Positions 32,798 through 41,985 are shown, numbered from the stretch's first letter. The stretch is DNA of 64,000 nucleotides from Paracoccus aestuariivivens (GCF_009711225.1 NZ_WMIE01000017.1:1-64000), one strand, 5' to 3'. A program made the numbers and translations. The notes: a model not told the origin generated them from the letters alone.

Positions 32798-34807
32798 ATG
32801 GGTTATCTACAAAACCTCAATGAGGCACAGCGCCAGGCGGTCGAGCATGGCATGGAGCCGCTGCTGATCATCGCCGGGGCCGGATCGGGCAAGACCAATA
32901 CCCTCGCCCATCGCGTCGCCCATCTTTTGAAACAAGGTGCCGATCCGCGTCGCATCCTGTTGATGACCTTCTCGCGTCGCGCGGCCTCGGAACTGACCCG
33001 GCGGGTGTCGCGGATCACTGAAAGTGTCATGGGCACCGGCTACGGCGCCGAGGCCCTGGCCTGGGCCGGCACCTTTCACGGCATCGGCGCCCGCCTCCTG
33101 CGCGATCTCACGCCGCAGATCGGCTTGAATCCGGAATTCACCATCCATGATCGCGAAGATTCCGCCGATCTGATGAATCTCTGCCGCCACGAGTTGGGAT
33201 TTTCGAAGGCGCAGACCCGGTTCCCGGCCAAGGGCACCTGCCTTGCGATCTATTCCCGCGCGGTGAATTCCGGCGCGCCGCTCAGCGAGGTGCTGATAGA
33301 CCACTTCCCTTGGTGCGCCATGTGGGAGGCCGAGTTGAAGCGATTGTTTGGGGCCTATGTCGCGGCCAAGCAGGCGCAGAATGTGCTCGATTACGACGAC
33401 CTGCTCCTGGCTTGGGCACAGGTGATGGACGATCCGGGCTTTGCCGCACATATCGGCGCGCTTTGGGATCATGTGCTGATCGACGAATATCAGGACACCA
33501 ACCGCTTGCAGTCGCGCATTCTGCTGGCGCTGAAGCCCGAGGGGCGCGGGTTGACCGTGGTTGGCGATGACGCGCAATCGATCTATGCCTTCCGCGCGGC
33601 GACGGTGCGCAATATCCTCGACTTCCCCACTGCCTTCACCCCGCCTGCCCGCGTGGTAATGCTGGAACGCAATTACCGTTCGACCCAGCCGATCCTGACA
33701 GCGGCCAATGCGGTGATCGCGCGCGCCTCGGAGCGGTTCACCAAGGATCTGTGGTCGGATCGGGCATCCGTCGAGAAACCGCGGCTGGTGAACCTCCCGA
33801 ATGAGGCCGATCAGGCCCGCTTCATCGCCGATCAGGTTCTGGTCAACCGTGAGACCGGCATGAGTTTGAAGCAACAGGCGGTGCTGTTCCGGACCTCCAG
33901 CCATTCCGGCCAGCTCGAGATCGAGTTGACGCGCCGCAATATCCCCTTCGTCAAATTCGGCGGGCTGAAGTTCCTCGACGCGGCGCATGTGAAGGACCTG
34001 CTGACGCTGCTGCGCTTTGCCCAGAACCCGCGCGACCGGGTGGCGGGGTTCCGGCTGCTGCAATTGCTGCCGGGACTGGGGCCGGGCACGGCGGCGAAGG
34101 TTTTAGACCGCCTTGCCGCCGCGCCTGATCCTTTAGCAGCACTGGCGCAGATGCCCGCGCCCGCCAAAGTGACGGGTTGGGACGAACTGATCGCGGTGCT
34201 GCGACCCTGCGGCTGGCCCGAGGCATTGGGTCGCGCCCGCCTCTGGTACGAACCGCACCTTGAGCGCATCCACGAGGATGCCGAATTCCGTCGCGCCGAT
34301 CTGCTGCAACTGGAGCAGATCGCCTCCGCCTATCCCACCCGCGAGAAGTTCCTGACCGATGTGACGCTCGACCCGCCCGAGGCCACTAGCGCCGAGGCTG
34401 GCGTGCCGCTGAAGGACGAGGATTATCTGATCCTCTCGACCATCCATTCCGCCAAGGGGCAGGAATGGAAGGCGGTCTTCGTGCTGAACGTGGTCGATGG
34501 CTGCATCCCTTCGGATCTCGGCACCGGGCAGACCGCCGATCTCGAAGAGGAGCGGCGTCTCCTCTACGTCGCGATGACCCGAGCCAAGGACCAACTGACC
34601 CTTGGCGTGCCCTTGCGCTTCTATGTCACCCAGCAGACCAAGCGCGGCGACCGGCATCTTTTCGCCGCCCGCACCCGTTTCATCACCAGCGATATGCTAG
34701 AGCATTTCGACGTCACGCGTTGGGCACCGCCGATTGTTGGCGAGGCCGCCTCCCCTGCCCCCGGCCGCGTCGATATCCGCGCCAGCATGCGGGATATGTG
34801 GGGGTGA
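32798..34807 (+). CDS. UvrD/Rep-like superfamily 1 DNA helicase
   Basis: This 669-residue 3'-5' helicase has the full motif set: Q-motif and Walker A (LNEAQRQAVEH, AGAGSGKTNTLA), TFSRRAASEL (Ia), VLIDEYQDTNRLQ (II), GDDAQSIYAFRAA (III), LERNYRST (IV), TIHSAKGQEWKAVFV (V) and RRLLYVAMTRAKDQL (VI). The start at 32798 (MGYLQNLNEAQR) has AAGGACCGAGGGG just upstream; the frame is open far upstream but without conserved residues. It probably aids plasmid DNA processing or repair during transfer and is a standard member of this plasmid block. It is slightly shorter than chromosomal UvrD (about 720 residues) and lacks the Tudor-like C-terminus. Confidence 0.9.
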   Translation: MGYLQNLNEAQRQAVEHGMEPLLIIAGAGSGKTNTLAHRVAHLLKQGADPRRILLMTFSRRAASELTRRVSRITESVMGTGYGAEALAWAGTFHGIGARLLRDLTPQIGLNPEFTIHDREDSADLMNLCRHELGFSKAQTRFPAKGTCLAIYSRAVNSGAPLSEVLIDHFPWCAMWEAELKRLFGAYVAAKQAQNVLDYDDLLLAWAQVMDDPGFAAHIGALWDHVLIDEYQDTNRLQSRILLALKPEGRGLTVVGDDAQSIYAFRAATVRNILDFPTAFTPPARVVMLERNYRSTQPILTAANAVIARASERFTKDLWSDRASVEKPRLVNLPNEADQARFIADQVLVNRETGMSLKQQAVLFRTSSHSGQLEIELTRRNIPFVKFGGLKFLDAAHVKDLLTLLRFAQNPRDRVAGFRLLQLLPGLGPGTAAKVLDRLAAAPDPLAALAQMPAPAKVTGWDELIAVLRPCGWPEALGRARLWYEPHLERIHEDAEFRRADLLQLEQIASAYPTREKFLTDVTLDPPEATSAEAGVPLKDEDYLILSTIHSAKGQEWKAVFVLNVVDGCIPSDLGTGQTADLEEERRLLYVAMTRAKDQLTLGVPLRFYVTQQTKRGDRHLFAARTRFITSDMLEHFDVTRWAPPIVGEAASPAPGRVDIRASMRDMWG

Positions 34808-35144
34808 AGAATGGGGCCAACAGGCAACCTTAGCAGTGCGGTCACCATTGAGTCGCGAATCTCTAGCGCTTCTCGCTTCGCTCTTCACGCACGCCCTGTT
34901 GATGGCAGGCACCTAAGCCTTCATGAACCCACCATCGCGGCTCCCAAGAACCAGGCAAGCAAGTGCGCCGATTTCATGAAAAAATATAAATTTCAACAGC
35001 TTAACTAGATGCTAGGAAGCAATATAGTCAAAATTTGAGGCGCGTCTCAAATTGTTGATTTCATGTCAACAAATTGTAGATTTATCCGAGTGAATTGATA
35101 TAAGCTCCATCAAAAGCAAGAAGTAGAGCAGCCGAGGTAAGTAA
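34808..35144. other. repABC upstream region
   Basis: This gap of lower GC between the helicase and repA should hold the repABC promoter and operators. I see the AAATTGT repeats listed separately and the repA ribosome site (GAGG at about 35135), but no gene. Confidence 0.5.
35047..35084. promoter_or_regulatory. Candidate RepA/RepB operator upstream of repA
   Basis: TTGTTGA at 35052-35058 and TCAACAA at 35066-35072 form a perfect 7-bp inverted repeat with a 7-bp centre. The same stretch holds a direct repeat of CAAATTGTNGATT. It lies about 75 bp before repA, where repABC operons usually carry an autorepression operator; it could alternatively be a partition site. Confidence 0.4.
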
Positions 35145-36365
35145 GTGGCAGATCTTCTGGCATCCGAACAGCTTATGCGCTTCAGCGGGATCATTGACAC
35201 CGCGTTGACGCAGCAGAAAGAACTACTCCACTCCCCGGACAAACGTAAGTCCGACCAACCTCTGCGATCCTTTTCGGTGCGCGAGGTATCCCATTTTCTG
35301 CGAGTGAAATACAACAGTCTGCGCCAATACCTAAATACCCTTGAGGGAATGCCACCAGGCACAACTGAGACGGGAAATAGGAAGTATTATACGGCGGAAG
35401 AGGTGAACCAGATCCTCGAAGTGCTGCTGGAAGAAGGCAAAATTGGCCTTGAGCGCTTCCCGCGTCGCCAACCTGGTGATCCACAGGCTCGTCTGGTGGT
35501 CTACAACCTCAAGGGTGGTGTCTCAAAGACATCACTTTCTGCCAACTTGGCACAGATCCTGGCACTACAGGGCTATCGGATCCTTGTGGTTGATCTCGAT
35601 CCTCAAGCCTCCTTCTCGGACATGTTTGACATTCAGGCTGATGTCGACGACCTGCCATCAATTTACGACGTGCTCAAATACGAGGATCACGCGACCGGGA
35701 CCGGCCCCATCTCGATTACAGAGGCAATCCAAGGGACCTACGTACCCAATATCGATATTGTGCCGGGATCCATGTCGATGACTGAGTTCGAGTTTGAGAC
35801 TTCTGCCTCATTCCGTGCGGGAGCGGATGCCACACCATTTCACCGGCGTATCTCCGACGCCCTCGAGACAGTGGATGAGTTCTATGATCTCGTGCTGTTT
35901 GATACCCCACCACACCTTTCTTTTGCCGTGATTTCAGCAGTGTTTGCGGCAACTGGTATGCTTATCCCATTGTCGGCTGGCATGCTGGATGTGGTGTCCC
36001 TTGCCAAGTTCCTTGAATTGGCCGCCGGCACCATGCAGGTCGTCGAGCAGCATCAAGACAAACGTTACGACTTTATTCGCTTTGTGCTTACCCGTTACTC
36101 CGCATCGGATCCCGCTCAACTGCAACTTTCCTCGTTTTTGAGGAGCCATCTGGGCGGAGCTATGCTCAAACACGATTTTGTCAGCTCTACGGCAATCGCC
36201 GACGCCGGCAACACAATGAATCCATTGTTGGAAGTTGATCCTTCGAGCTTCCACAGAAAAACCTATGATCGCATCTTTGGCAGCCTTTCTGGCATCGCCG
36301 ACGAGGTAGATGCCGAGATTATGAAATCTTGGGGCCGGACCCCGTTTGTTAGGGAGGAAAGCTGA
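35145..36365 (+). CDS. repA: RepA, ParA-like partition ATPase of repABC
   Basis: This 406-residue Walker-type ATPase positions the plasmid at cell division and represses the operon. The N-terminal winged-helix region (SFSVREVSHFLRVKYNSLRQ) precedes the ATPase core with LVVYNLKGGVSKTSLSANLA (deviant Walker A), LVVDLDPQASFSDMF and LVLFDTPPHLSF (Walker B). The start is GTG 35145 with GAGG eight bases upstream. An ATG at 35175 is possible, but relatives have residues before it. It is followed by repB with a one-base overlap (TGATG). Confidence 0.95.
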   Translation: MADLLASEQLMRFSGIIDTALTQQKELLHSPDKRKSDQPLRSFSVREVSHFLRVKYNSLRQYLNTLEGMPPGTTETGNRKYYTAEEVNQILEVLLEEGKIGLERFPRRQPGDPQARLVVYNLKGGVSKTSLSANLAQILALQGYRILVVDLDPQASFSDMFDIQADVDDLPSIYDVLKYEDHATGTGPISITEAIQGTYVPNIDIVPGSMSMTEFEFETSASFRAGADATPFHRRISDALETVDEFYDLVLFDTPPHLSFAVISAVFAATGMLIPLSAGMLDVVSLAKFLELAAGTMQVVEQHQDKRYDFIRFVLTRYSASDPAQLQLSSFLRSHLGGAMLKHDFVSSTAIADAGNTMNPLLEVDPSSFHRKTYDRIFGSLSGIADEVDAEIMKSWGRTPFVREES

Positions 36366-37324
36366 TGGCTCGCAAGCCACGTACCGCGTTCCCCGCAACG
36401 CCCGACGCACCGCAGGACGAGGTTCCGGCGCAAAAATACGCCCGTCGCCCACCCATGTTTGTCAAGGGTGCCGCCAGCTTGGACAAGGCCCAACAGTCCG
36501 CCGCTGCCGAAACCCGCATGTACCGCATGATCCCGGTTTCGCTAATCGACCCTTCTCTCATACGGGATCGCATTGATGTAACGGAGGACCTCGAGCCCCT
36601 AAAACGCAGCCTTGCGGAAGAGGGCCAACAAATTCCGATCCTCGTCAGGCCTAAGGCCGACGGAGAACGCTTTGAAATAGTCACTGGACGCCGGCGCCTG
36701 CAAGCAACCAAGGAAATTGGTCGCGATCAGATCCAGGCTTTCGTCAAACGCATGTCTGACGAGGAGGCATTCATTGCCCAAGGCGTGGAAAATAACGAGC
36801 GGCTTGAAACTTCATTCATCGAGCGAGCACGCACGATTATCTCAGCGCTTGATGCTGGGTTCACTCAGGTTCAAGTCGAGAAGTTTCTCGGGGTCGACCA
36901 AACCATGATCTCGCGCATGAAATCGATCTATTCCGGCCTTGGTGAGGAACTCGTTCTCGCGATCGGACCGGCTCGAGGAGTAGGTCGCCGTAAGTGGGAG
37001 CGTCTCCAGAAGCTTGTAGCTGACAGCGGGAAGCCCGTCGAAGCGCTTAGCCGAGACGTGCCATCTCTTTCCGAAAGTACAGAAAGGTTTGAGGGTTTTC
37101 TCACTTTGATGGAGCGGCGCACCATCACCAAGAAGGCCACAGCAAAGCCCCCTGCCCCCATGTCAGGAACAAATCTTGGCTATGGGGTAAAAGCAGCACG
37201 GACGGCCCGTTCTCTGACGCTCAAGGCAGGTGCTGAGGCCCCGGAAGGATTACTTGATTTTCTGCAAGACCGGCTTTCGAAACTGATTGCAGAATACGAA
37301 AGCACTAAAACTGATCGCGAGTAA
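36365..37324 (+). CDS. repB: RepB, ParB-like centromere-binding protein of repABC
   Basis: This 319-residue partition protein has a ParB-type N-terminal domain (IPVSLIDPSLIRDRI, LAEEGQQIPILVRPK, FEIVTGRRRLQATKEIG, GVENNERLETSFIERA). A helix-turn-helix region follows (FTQVQVEKFLGVDQTMISRM), then a RepB C-terminal domain. With RepA it segregates the plasmid; it is a complete partition system, which may explain why loss of the separate parB-like gene is tolerated. GGAGG lies six bases before ATG 36365. A centromere-like parS site was not identified with confidence. Confidence 0.94.
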   Translation: MARKPRTAFPATPDAPQDEVPAQKYARRPPMFVKGAASLDKAQQSAAAETRMYRMIPVSLIDPSLIRDRIDVTEDLEPLKRSLAEEGQQIPILVRPKADGERFEIVTGRRRLQATKEIGRDQIQAFVKRMSDEEAFIAQGVENNERLETSFIERARTIISALDAGFTQVQVEKFLGVDQTMISRMKSIYSGLGEELVLAIGPARGVGRRKWERLQKLVADSGKPVEALSRDVPSLSESTERFEGFLTLMERRTITKKATAKPPAPMSGTNLGYGVKAARTARSLTLKAGAEAPEGLLDFLQDRLSKLIAEYESTKTDRE

Positions 37325-37395
37325 ACCGCGACAGCAACGAGCCCCAAAAGGGGGGCGTACCTAGAAACCAAAAAATGAGGGAGCAGAGAACAGGC

Positions 37396-37448
37396 AAATA
37401 AAAGACCCCCCAGAACCGAAGCTCTGAAGGGCCATCAAGACGTTTAGC
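37396..37448 (-). ncRNA. Countertranscript RNA of the repB-repC region (inc-alpha type)
   Basis: On the minus strand there is a promoter with TTGAAA (37478-37483) and TATCAA (37455-37460) 17 bp apart. About 50 bp downstream comes a terminator with an 11-bp stem (37421-37431 pairing with 37406-37416, three G-U pairs), UUCG loop and the tail TCTTTTATTT. This is the size, place and architecture of the antisense RNA that limits RepC synthesis in repABC plasmids and determines incompatibility. A small hairpin CACCG-TTTTT-CGGTG (about 37484-37498) just upstream of repC may be part of the attenuation mechanism. Confidence 0.75.
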
Positions 37449-37528
37449 ACCTTTTTGATATCCTGAGAGCTGTTCAGTTTCAACACCGTTTTTCGGTGCA
37501 GGGTTTCTTATTGTCTTCTGAAACGCTT

Positions 37529-38623
37529 ATGAAACACATGACTGCGGCGTACATCACGCCGGAGACCGGGGATCTATTGCTTGGTCGCCCCCGTCCCGGC
37601 AGCTTCGTGATCGACCGCTGGGAAATGCTCCAGCTCGTCAAGGATACGTCGACTCAAACCGGAATTGGTGAACGAGAGATTGCCATCTTGGCCGCTCACC
37701 TTAGCGTTCTAACTCCTGGCCCCATCCGTGCCGATCAGCTACTCGTGTCATATGCTCAAGTGAGCGGTATGCTGAACCGTGCAAACTGCATGGATGAACG
37801 CCGTTTCCGTCGGGGTGAGGCTCAACTCGAAAAACTCGGCTTTATCTATAGGAACCTGAGTGGCAACGGCCGCCGTTTTCCAGTTAGGGATGCGAGTGGC
37901 CGCGCAATTGATGCTTATGGAATAGATCTCAGACCCCTATTCCTTCGTCATCAAGAGCTCTGTGATCTGCGTGAACAAGCAAAACAGGATCGGTGTCGGA
38001 CAGCCGCGTTACGCTCACGAATTAGCGCCCGATTGTCCGCGATCAAGCGTCAAGCGATGGAGGAGAAAACCTATCTTGCAACCGACCTCGCGGCCGTTCT
38101 CAACGAGATCAGAAACGTCCTTCGACGCGTGTCTTCAAAGACAACAGACCTTCTAAGGGCGGAAGAAAAACTACTTAAAATCACAACCTACCGTGAGGCG
38201 GTTCAAGAGGACGCTATTGAACCAGCAGCTGTGCCTCCATCGTTGCCGGACAAATCGACCGTCGATGACGGACAATCCAACCGGCACTCAGACAGTAAAA
38301 GAAAAGAAATATACCTACTGTCGAGAATGGGACGCACCAACGAGAGATGTTCAACAAACCATCACCGAACTAAGCCTTGGCGGGCTTATACTGAAGTTGC
38401 ATCCCTCTACCCCGTCGAACCTCGCACAATGACGGACATCCTTAAGATCATCGAAGAGTTTTCAGGTTTTGTTGGTGTCCGAAGACTGACTGTTATTGAA
38501 CTTATCGAAACAACTGACCCGATGCTCCTTCTTGAAAGCCTAAACCAACTTGCAAGGAACCTCACCAAGGTTAGAAACCCAACCGGGTACTTGCTCTCGA
38601 GGGTAAGGGTTACGAATGTGTAG
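37529..38623 (+). CDS. repC: RepC replication initiator
   Basis: This 364-residue initiator belongs to the repABC family; related proteins are about 400 residues. It has the family's N-terminal part (RPRPGSFVIDRWEMLQLVKD, IGEREIAILAAHLSVLTPGP, QVSGMLNRANCMDERRFRRG, LEKLGFIYRNLSGNGRRFPV) and a variable middle. The conserved tail (TDILKIIEEFSGFVGVRRLT, LNQLARNLTKVRNPTGYL) ends the protein. The origin of repABC replicons normally lies within this gene. ATG 37529 is used; a GTG at 37496 in frame lies inside the attenuation hairpin. Expression is expected to be limited by the antisense RNA upstream. Confidence 0.92.
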   Translation: MKHMTAAYITPETGDLLLGRPRPGSFVIDRWEMLQLVKDTSTQTGIGEREIAILAAHLSVLTPGPIRADQLLVSYAQVSGMLNRANCMDERRFRRGEAQLEKLGFIYRNLSGNGRRFPVRDASGRAIDAYGIDLRPLFLRHQELCDLREQAKQDRCRTAALRSRISARLSAIKRQAMEEKTYLATDLAAVLNEIRNVLRRVSSKTTDLLRAEEKLLKITTYREAVQEDAIEPAAVPPSLPDKSTVDDGQSNRHSDSKRKEIYLLSRMGRTNERCSTNHHRTKPWRAYTEVASLYPVEPRTMTDILKIIEEFSGFVGVRRLTVIELIETTDPMLLLESLNQLARNLTKVRNPTGYLLSRVRVTNV

Positions 38624-38764
38624 GTAGTGCTCTCGCAGACCAGCGTTGTTCCATAAATCACATGACGGTGTACTTCCCCATTCCCCGACCAGCACAACCC
38701 CTGAGCCTCAGTGATAGTTAGACCGAGTGCAGTAAAGCCGTTGAGGACTCCAACACGGATCTAA

Positions 38765-39200
38765 ACTCGGCCTCATGGCGGCGGTAACGGTGCCAATCTC
38801 CGGATCGGGTGGAATCTGGTCCACCAGTCCGGGAAGCACGGGGTCATCGTTCCTAGTGAACTCGACCGACCGGATCTCCACCGCTTCCCCTTCTATCCCA
38901 ATGTGCACCTTGCGCCGCCTTCGCCCTCTACCTTGATCCCGGTGCTGTCGATCCGCAGGTCTGACGGATCTGGTGAGCCACGATCTCGGGTTCTCACGTC
39001 CGCGACCTTCTGCCAACAGGGCAGGGTGCTTCATTGAGGATGATTAGCGAGCCTTACAGTAGCAGGAGCGGCCGAGGTCGGGCGCCGACCAGTCCGGCCC
39101 GGTCAATTCCAGAAAGCTTTCGACAACCGGTCGTTTGGCGGAGGGTGGTGCCGAAGTACCCTCATCGACAGTCAGGTCTGGATCGCGACATCGTAATAGA
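38765..39200 (-). pseudogene. Decayed IS5-family transposase
   Basis: On the minus strand, in three shifting frames, the order of an IS5-type transposase is recognisable. PVVESFLELTGPDWSAPDL comes first (compare GFVESLLRLxGLDWxVPDF), then LRIDSTGIKVEGEGG (first catalytic Asp region), then KVHIGIEGEAVEIRSVEFTR and LVDQIPPDPEIGTVTA. Frameshifts and stops separate them, so it is non-functional. Between repC (38623) and this remnant, and from 39201 to 39343, I see nothing else. Confidence 0.7.
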
Positions 39201-39343
39201 TGCGCTGTCGACCACGCTTTCCTGTCGGCGTGACCTCCCAGACCATCTTGGGAAAACTCCAATGATCAGGGCTCACCACGTGAATTCTCGTTGGAACTTA
39301 CACAACAGATCGGGCCTGATTATCCGCCGTCGTTAAATGACCT

Positions 39344-39379
39344 GCTCCAGGATTATGACCGCGGTCATAATCCTGGAGC
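39344..39379. repeat. 36-bp perfect palindrome
   Basis: A perfect 36-bp palindrome centred at 39361/39362 has the inner core TTATGACCGCGGTCATAA and outer arms GCTCCAGGA/TCCTGGAGC. The second palindrome at 39466-39491 shares the same 18-bp core but has different arms. No spacer separates the arms, so it is more like a dimeric protein-binding site than a terminator. Confidence 0.9.
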
Positions 39380-39465
39380 GGCAGCTAGATCGAACAGTCG
39401 CGCGCGTTGTTGCTTTAACGGACGGCACGTCGTTATGTGATCTGAGGTGGTCGAGACGGCGTTGG

Positions 39466-39491
39466 CCATTTATGACCGCGGTCATAAATGG
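39466..39491. repeat. 26-bp perfect palindrome with the same core
   Basis: This perfect palindrome is centred at 39478/39479, 117 bp from the first centre. It has the core TTATGACCGCGGTCATAA and arms CCAT/ATGG. It lies about 310 bp before the ATPase start. The gap 39380-39465 and the gap 39492-39802 contain no gene I can support. Confidence 0.9.
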
Positions 39492-39802
39492 AGCTTCTCC
39501 CTGCTTCATTCATCAGGGCGAAATGAGTGAGCAGTTCAACTGGCGGAAGGGCAGGGGGTAATGATCCAAATTGCCCATCCAACGCCACCATCGTTTCTCA
39601 CATTTTTGCTGTCGGTCTCGCCTGGATAGCTCTCATTAATGCCTAAGCTTATCATGCTATTAGAGGTTAAGTTGAGTAAATGATCGGAGTTGTACTGTGC
39701 AAACGGTGGATATTCTATTATACATTTGGTGGAGTGTAAGATGATCAGTTCGTGATGGTGGCGCACTACACACCCAAGACATTCGGAACGAGAAGCTATC
39801 CT

Positions 39803-41089
39803 ATGAACAGCACTGAAGAGTACTTGCCGAGGCATCTTATTCCTGAACTCGAAGATGCATTGGCAACGGCTCGAGTTGTCAATCTTGTAGGCCCACGACA
39901 AGTAGGTAAGACGACGTTGGTACGCGATCTGTTTGGTCACGGAAATTTTGTGACTTTGGATGACGCTGCCGTTTTGGCTGCCCTCGACGCTGACCCCGAA
40001 GGGCAACTTGTCAGTCTCACGGCAGGTCTAAAGGATGCTCCGCTCATCATAGACGAAGCGCAACGATCAAAGAAGTTGGCTCTCGCCATCAAGAAGATAG
40101 TGGATGCCAATCGTAGGAAGGGACAGTTCGTCCTCACAGGTTCCTCCAATGTGTTTACAACGACAGACGTGGCGGACTCGCTTGCCGGGCGAATGCGCAC
40201 CCTAAAGCTCTGGCCGCTTTCGACTGCCGAAATCAAACGAGCGCAACTCAACCGCGTGATGGATTGGGCAATGCAAACGAATCCATCGCTTGTTCAGTTG
40301 GGAGATCCCGAAGAGCTAACCCGACGTGACTACATAGACCTCATCTTGGCGGGAGGCTTCCCAGAGACCCGGACCTTACCCCTGAGGTCGCGGCAGCGTC
40401 AGTACAGAGACTATATCGACGCTGTTGTCGATCGCGATGTAGCTGACATTATGCCAGTCAGGAAACCGGATGCGTTGCGCATTCTTATCGATCAGATGGC
40501 CGTTCGTACGGCTCAAGAGATCAACGCGTCGGAGCTAGCGAAGCTCACCAAGTTGCAACGCATCACCGTTGATCAGTACCTTGATATCCTAATCCGCCTA
40601 TCCTTGGTGACGAAGCTTGGTGCTTGGACTTCGGGGGAGGGAAAGCGGGAAATAAAGCAGCCGAAGTTTCATTTTGTGGACACGGGTGTAAGCTGCGCCT
40701 TGCGCCGTTTCACTGAAGCAACGTTTTCGGTAGGAAACTCCCCGGAATCATTGGGCGGCGTGCTGGAAAGCTTTGTCGTTGGCGAGCTTCAGCGTGCTTT
40801 GCCGATGCAGGATGGTGATTACAGGCTTTACCACTGGCGCAGCGCAGATCAACGGGAGATAGACGTCCTGATCGACGGAGGGCACCATCTGGTGAACGTG
40901 GAGGTTAAGTCGTCAACTTCGGTCACGAATGATGACTTTAAACATTTGAAATGGTTTTCCACTGATGGACCAGGCCGCACTAGGGCATGTACTGGGATCG
41001 TTTTCTATTTGGGCAAAGAAAAGCTCACTTTTGGAGATCGAAACTATGCGCTGCCCATAAGTTCGCTTTGGGGCACAGTCGCGCTTTGA
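39803..41089 (+). CDS. AAA ATPase with DUF4143 and nuclease-like C-terminus
   Basis: This 428-residue protein belongs to the AAA_14/DUF4143 family. Walker A is NLVGPRQVGKTTLVRDL, Walker B APLIIDEAQRSKKLAL, and sensor-like FVLTGSSN follows. The DUF4143 part (about 200-400) contains RQYRDYIDAVVDRDVADI and ends with a PD-(D/E)xK-like segment REIDVLIDGG...LVNVEVKSS. The biochemical role of the family is not settled; copies are often lone genes in accessory DNA. ATG 39803 is used because conserved sequence starts there, although upstream in-frame starts exist (39752). Its base composition is lower in GC than the surroundings, which with nearby IS debris suggests separate acquisition. Confidence 0.85.
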   Translation: MNSTEEYLPRHLIPELEDALATARVVNLVGPRQVGKTTLVRDLFGHGNFVTLDDAAVLAALDADPEGQLVSLTAGLKDAPLIIDEAQRSKKLALAIKKIVDANRRKGQFVLTGSSNVFTTTDVADSLAGRMRTLKLWPLSTAEIKRAQLNRVMDWAMQTNPSLVQLGDPEELTRRDYIDLILAGGFPETRTLPLRSRQRQYRDYIDAVVDRDVADIMPVRKPDALRILIDQMAVRTAQEINASELAKLTKLQRITVDQYLDILIRLSLVTKLGAWTSGEGKREIKQPKFHFVDTGVSCALRRFTEATFSVGNSPESLGGVLESFVVGELQRALPMQDGDYRLYHWRSADQREIDVLIDGGHHLVNVEVKSSTSVTNDDFKHLKWFSTDGPGRTRACTGIVFYLGKEKLTFGDRNYALPISSLWGTVAL

Positions 41090-41985
41090 TCTATGCCTTT
41101 GGTGGCATTCTCGCGCACTATGATAGCGCCGGTCTGCGGGGTAGGGCGCAGGTTTGTTGGGAACGCCGTGGCGAGTTTTTGCTGTCGAAGTGCAGAGATG
41201 ATGAGAGGGGTTAGCAAACAATAACAATGAGTTCGTGTGACATAAGATAGCAAGAAACTGCGTCTTATCTCGAGGCTGTGTTCAGAAAAGACACAGGATA
41301 TCAAGAAAAAGTAGAGGTACAACATAAAGAGCAACGCGCGCGAGGCCCAAGTTCGTGTCGCAAACGTGAGTTGGGTCAGGTCTCCAGGGCAGTTGGGAAT
41401 TGGCGGAAGACCTATACCACAGCGATCCTTCGGACGAGGCAGAAGCTGGTACCTGCAAACGGCGGAAACGCTGCTGGCCAAAGCGCGCTTCGCCTCACCG
41501 GGCGGGCGCAACGACAAGCACTTGGAGCGTTGATGCGGAGCGGTCTTGCCGGGTAGGTACGCGCAGGATTCTCGTTATCTTCTGCCAGTTTCTCGCTATC
41601 TTATGTACCCGCGCGAGCGGGTTTCTCGGCCACTTTTGTCATTTTCCTGCGGAGATGGGCGGCATTCTCGCGATCTTCTCCCCGCGACAGATCGCCTGGT
41701 TCGGAGGGTTCTTCATTATTCATGATAAGAGAACCTTAGCGGGGGTAATGGGGCATTGTTTATACTTCTTCAAGCATCCGCAAAGAGTAATATTGGTGCG
41801 GATTAACGTCGCGATTTTGAATCATCCTTGGCATCATCGACCGCGTCACCTGGATAGGCCGTGTGCATCTTTCCCGAAAGGTGTGGCTGCTGGCCGGCAG
41901 GACGCCATGGATGATGTCATTTGGGAGCAGGCGGTCCGCAGTGCTGAAGTGCATAGCCACAGCGCCCGAACCGAGGGCTATTGCT
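41090..41985. other. Gene-poor gap, possibly containing IS ends
   Basis: About 900 bp shows no convincing gene. Short frames are interrupted and lack starts. The clearest structure is a set of three repeats at 41569-41677. The stretch looks like the decayed junction of former insertions between the replicon and the catabolic island. Confidence 0.5.
41569..41677 (+). repeat. Three copies of TTCTCGNNATCTT
   Basis: TTCTCGTTATCTT (41569-41581), TTCTCGCTATCTT (41590-41602) and TTCTCGCGATCTT (41665-41677) are direct repeats in a non-coding gap. Multiple short direct repeats near an end are typical of IS21-type elements, but no istA or istB remains were identified. Confidence 0.6.
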
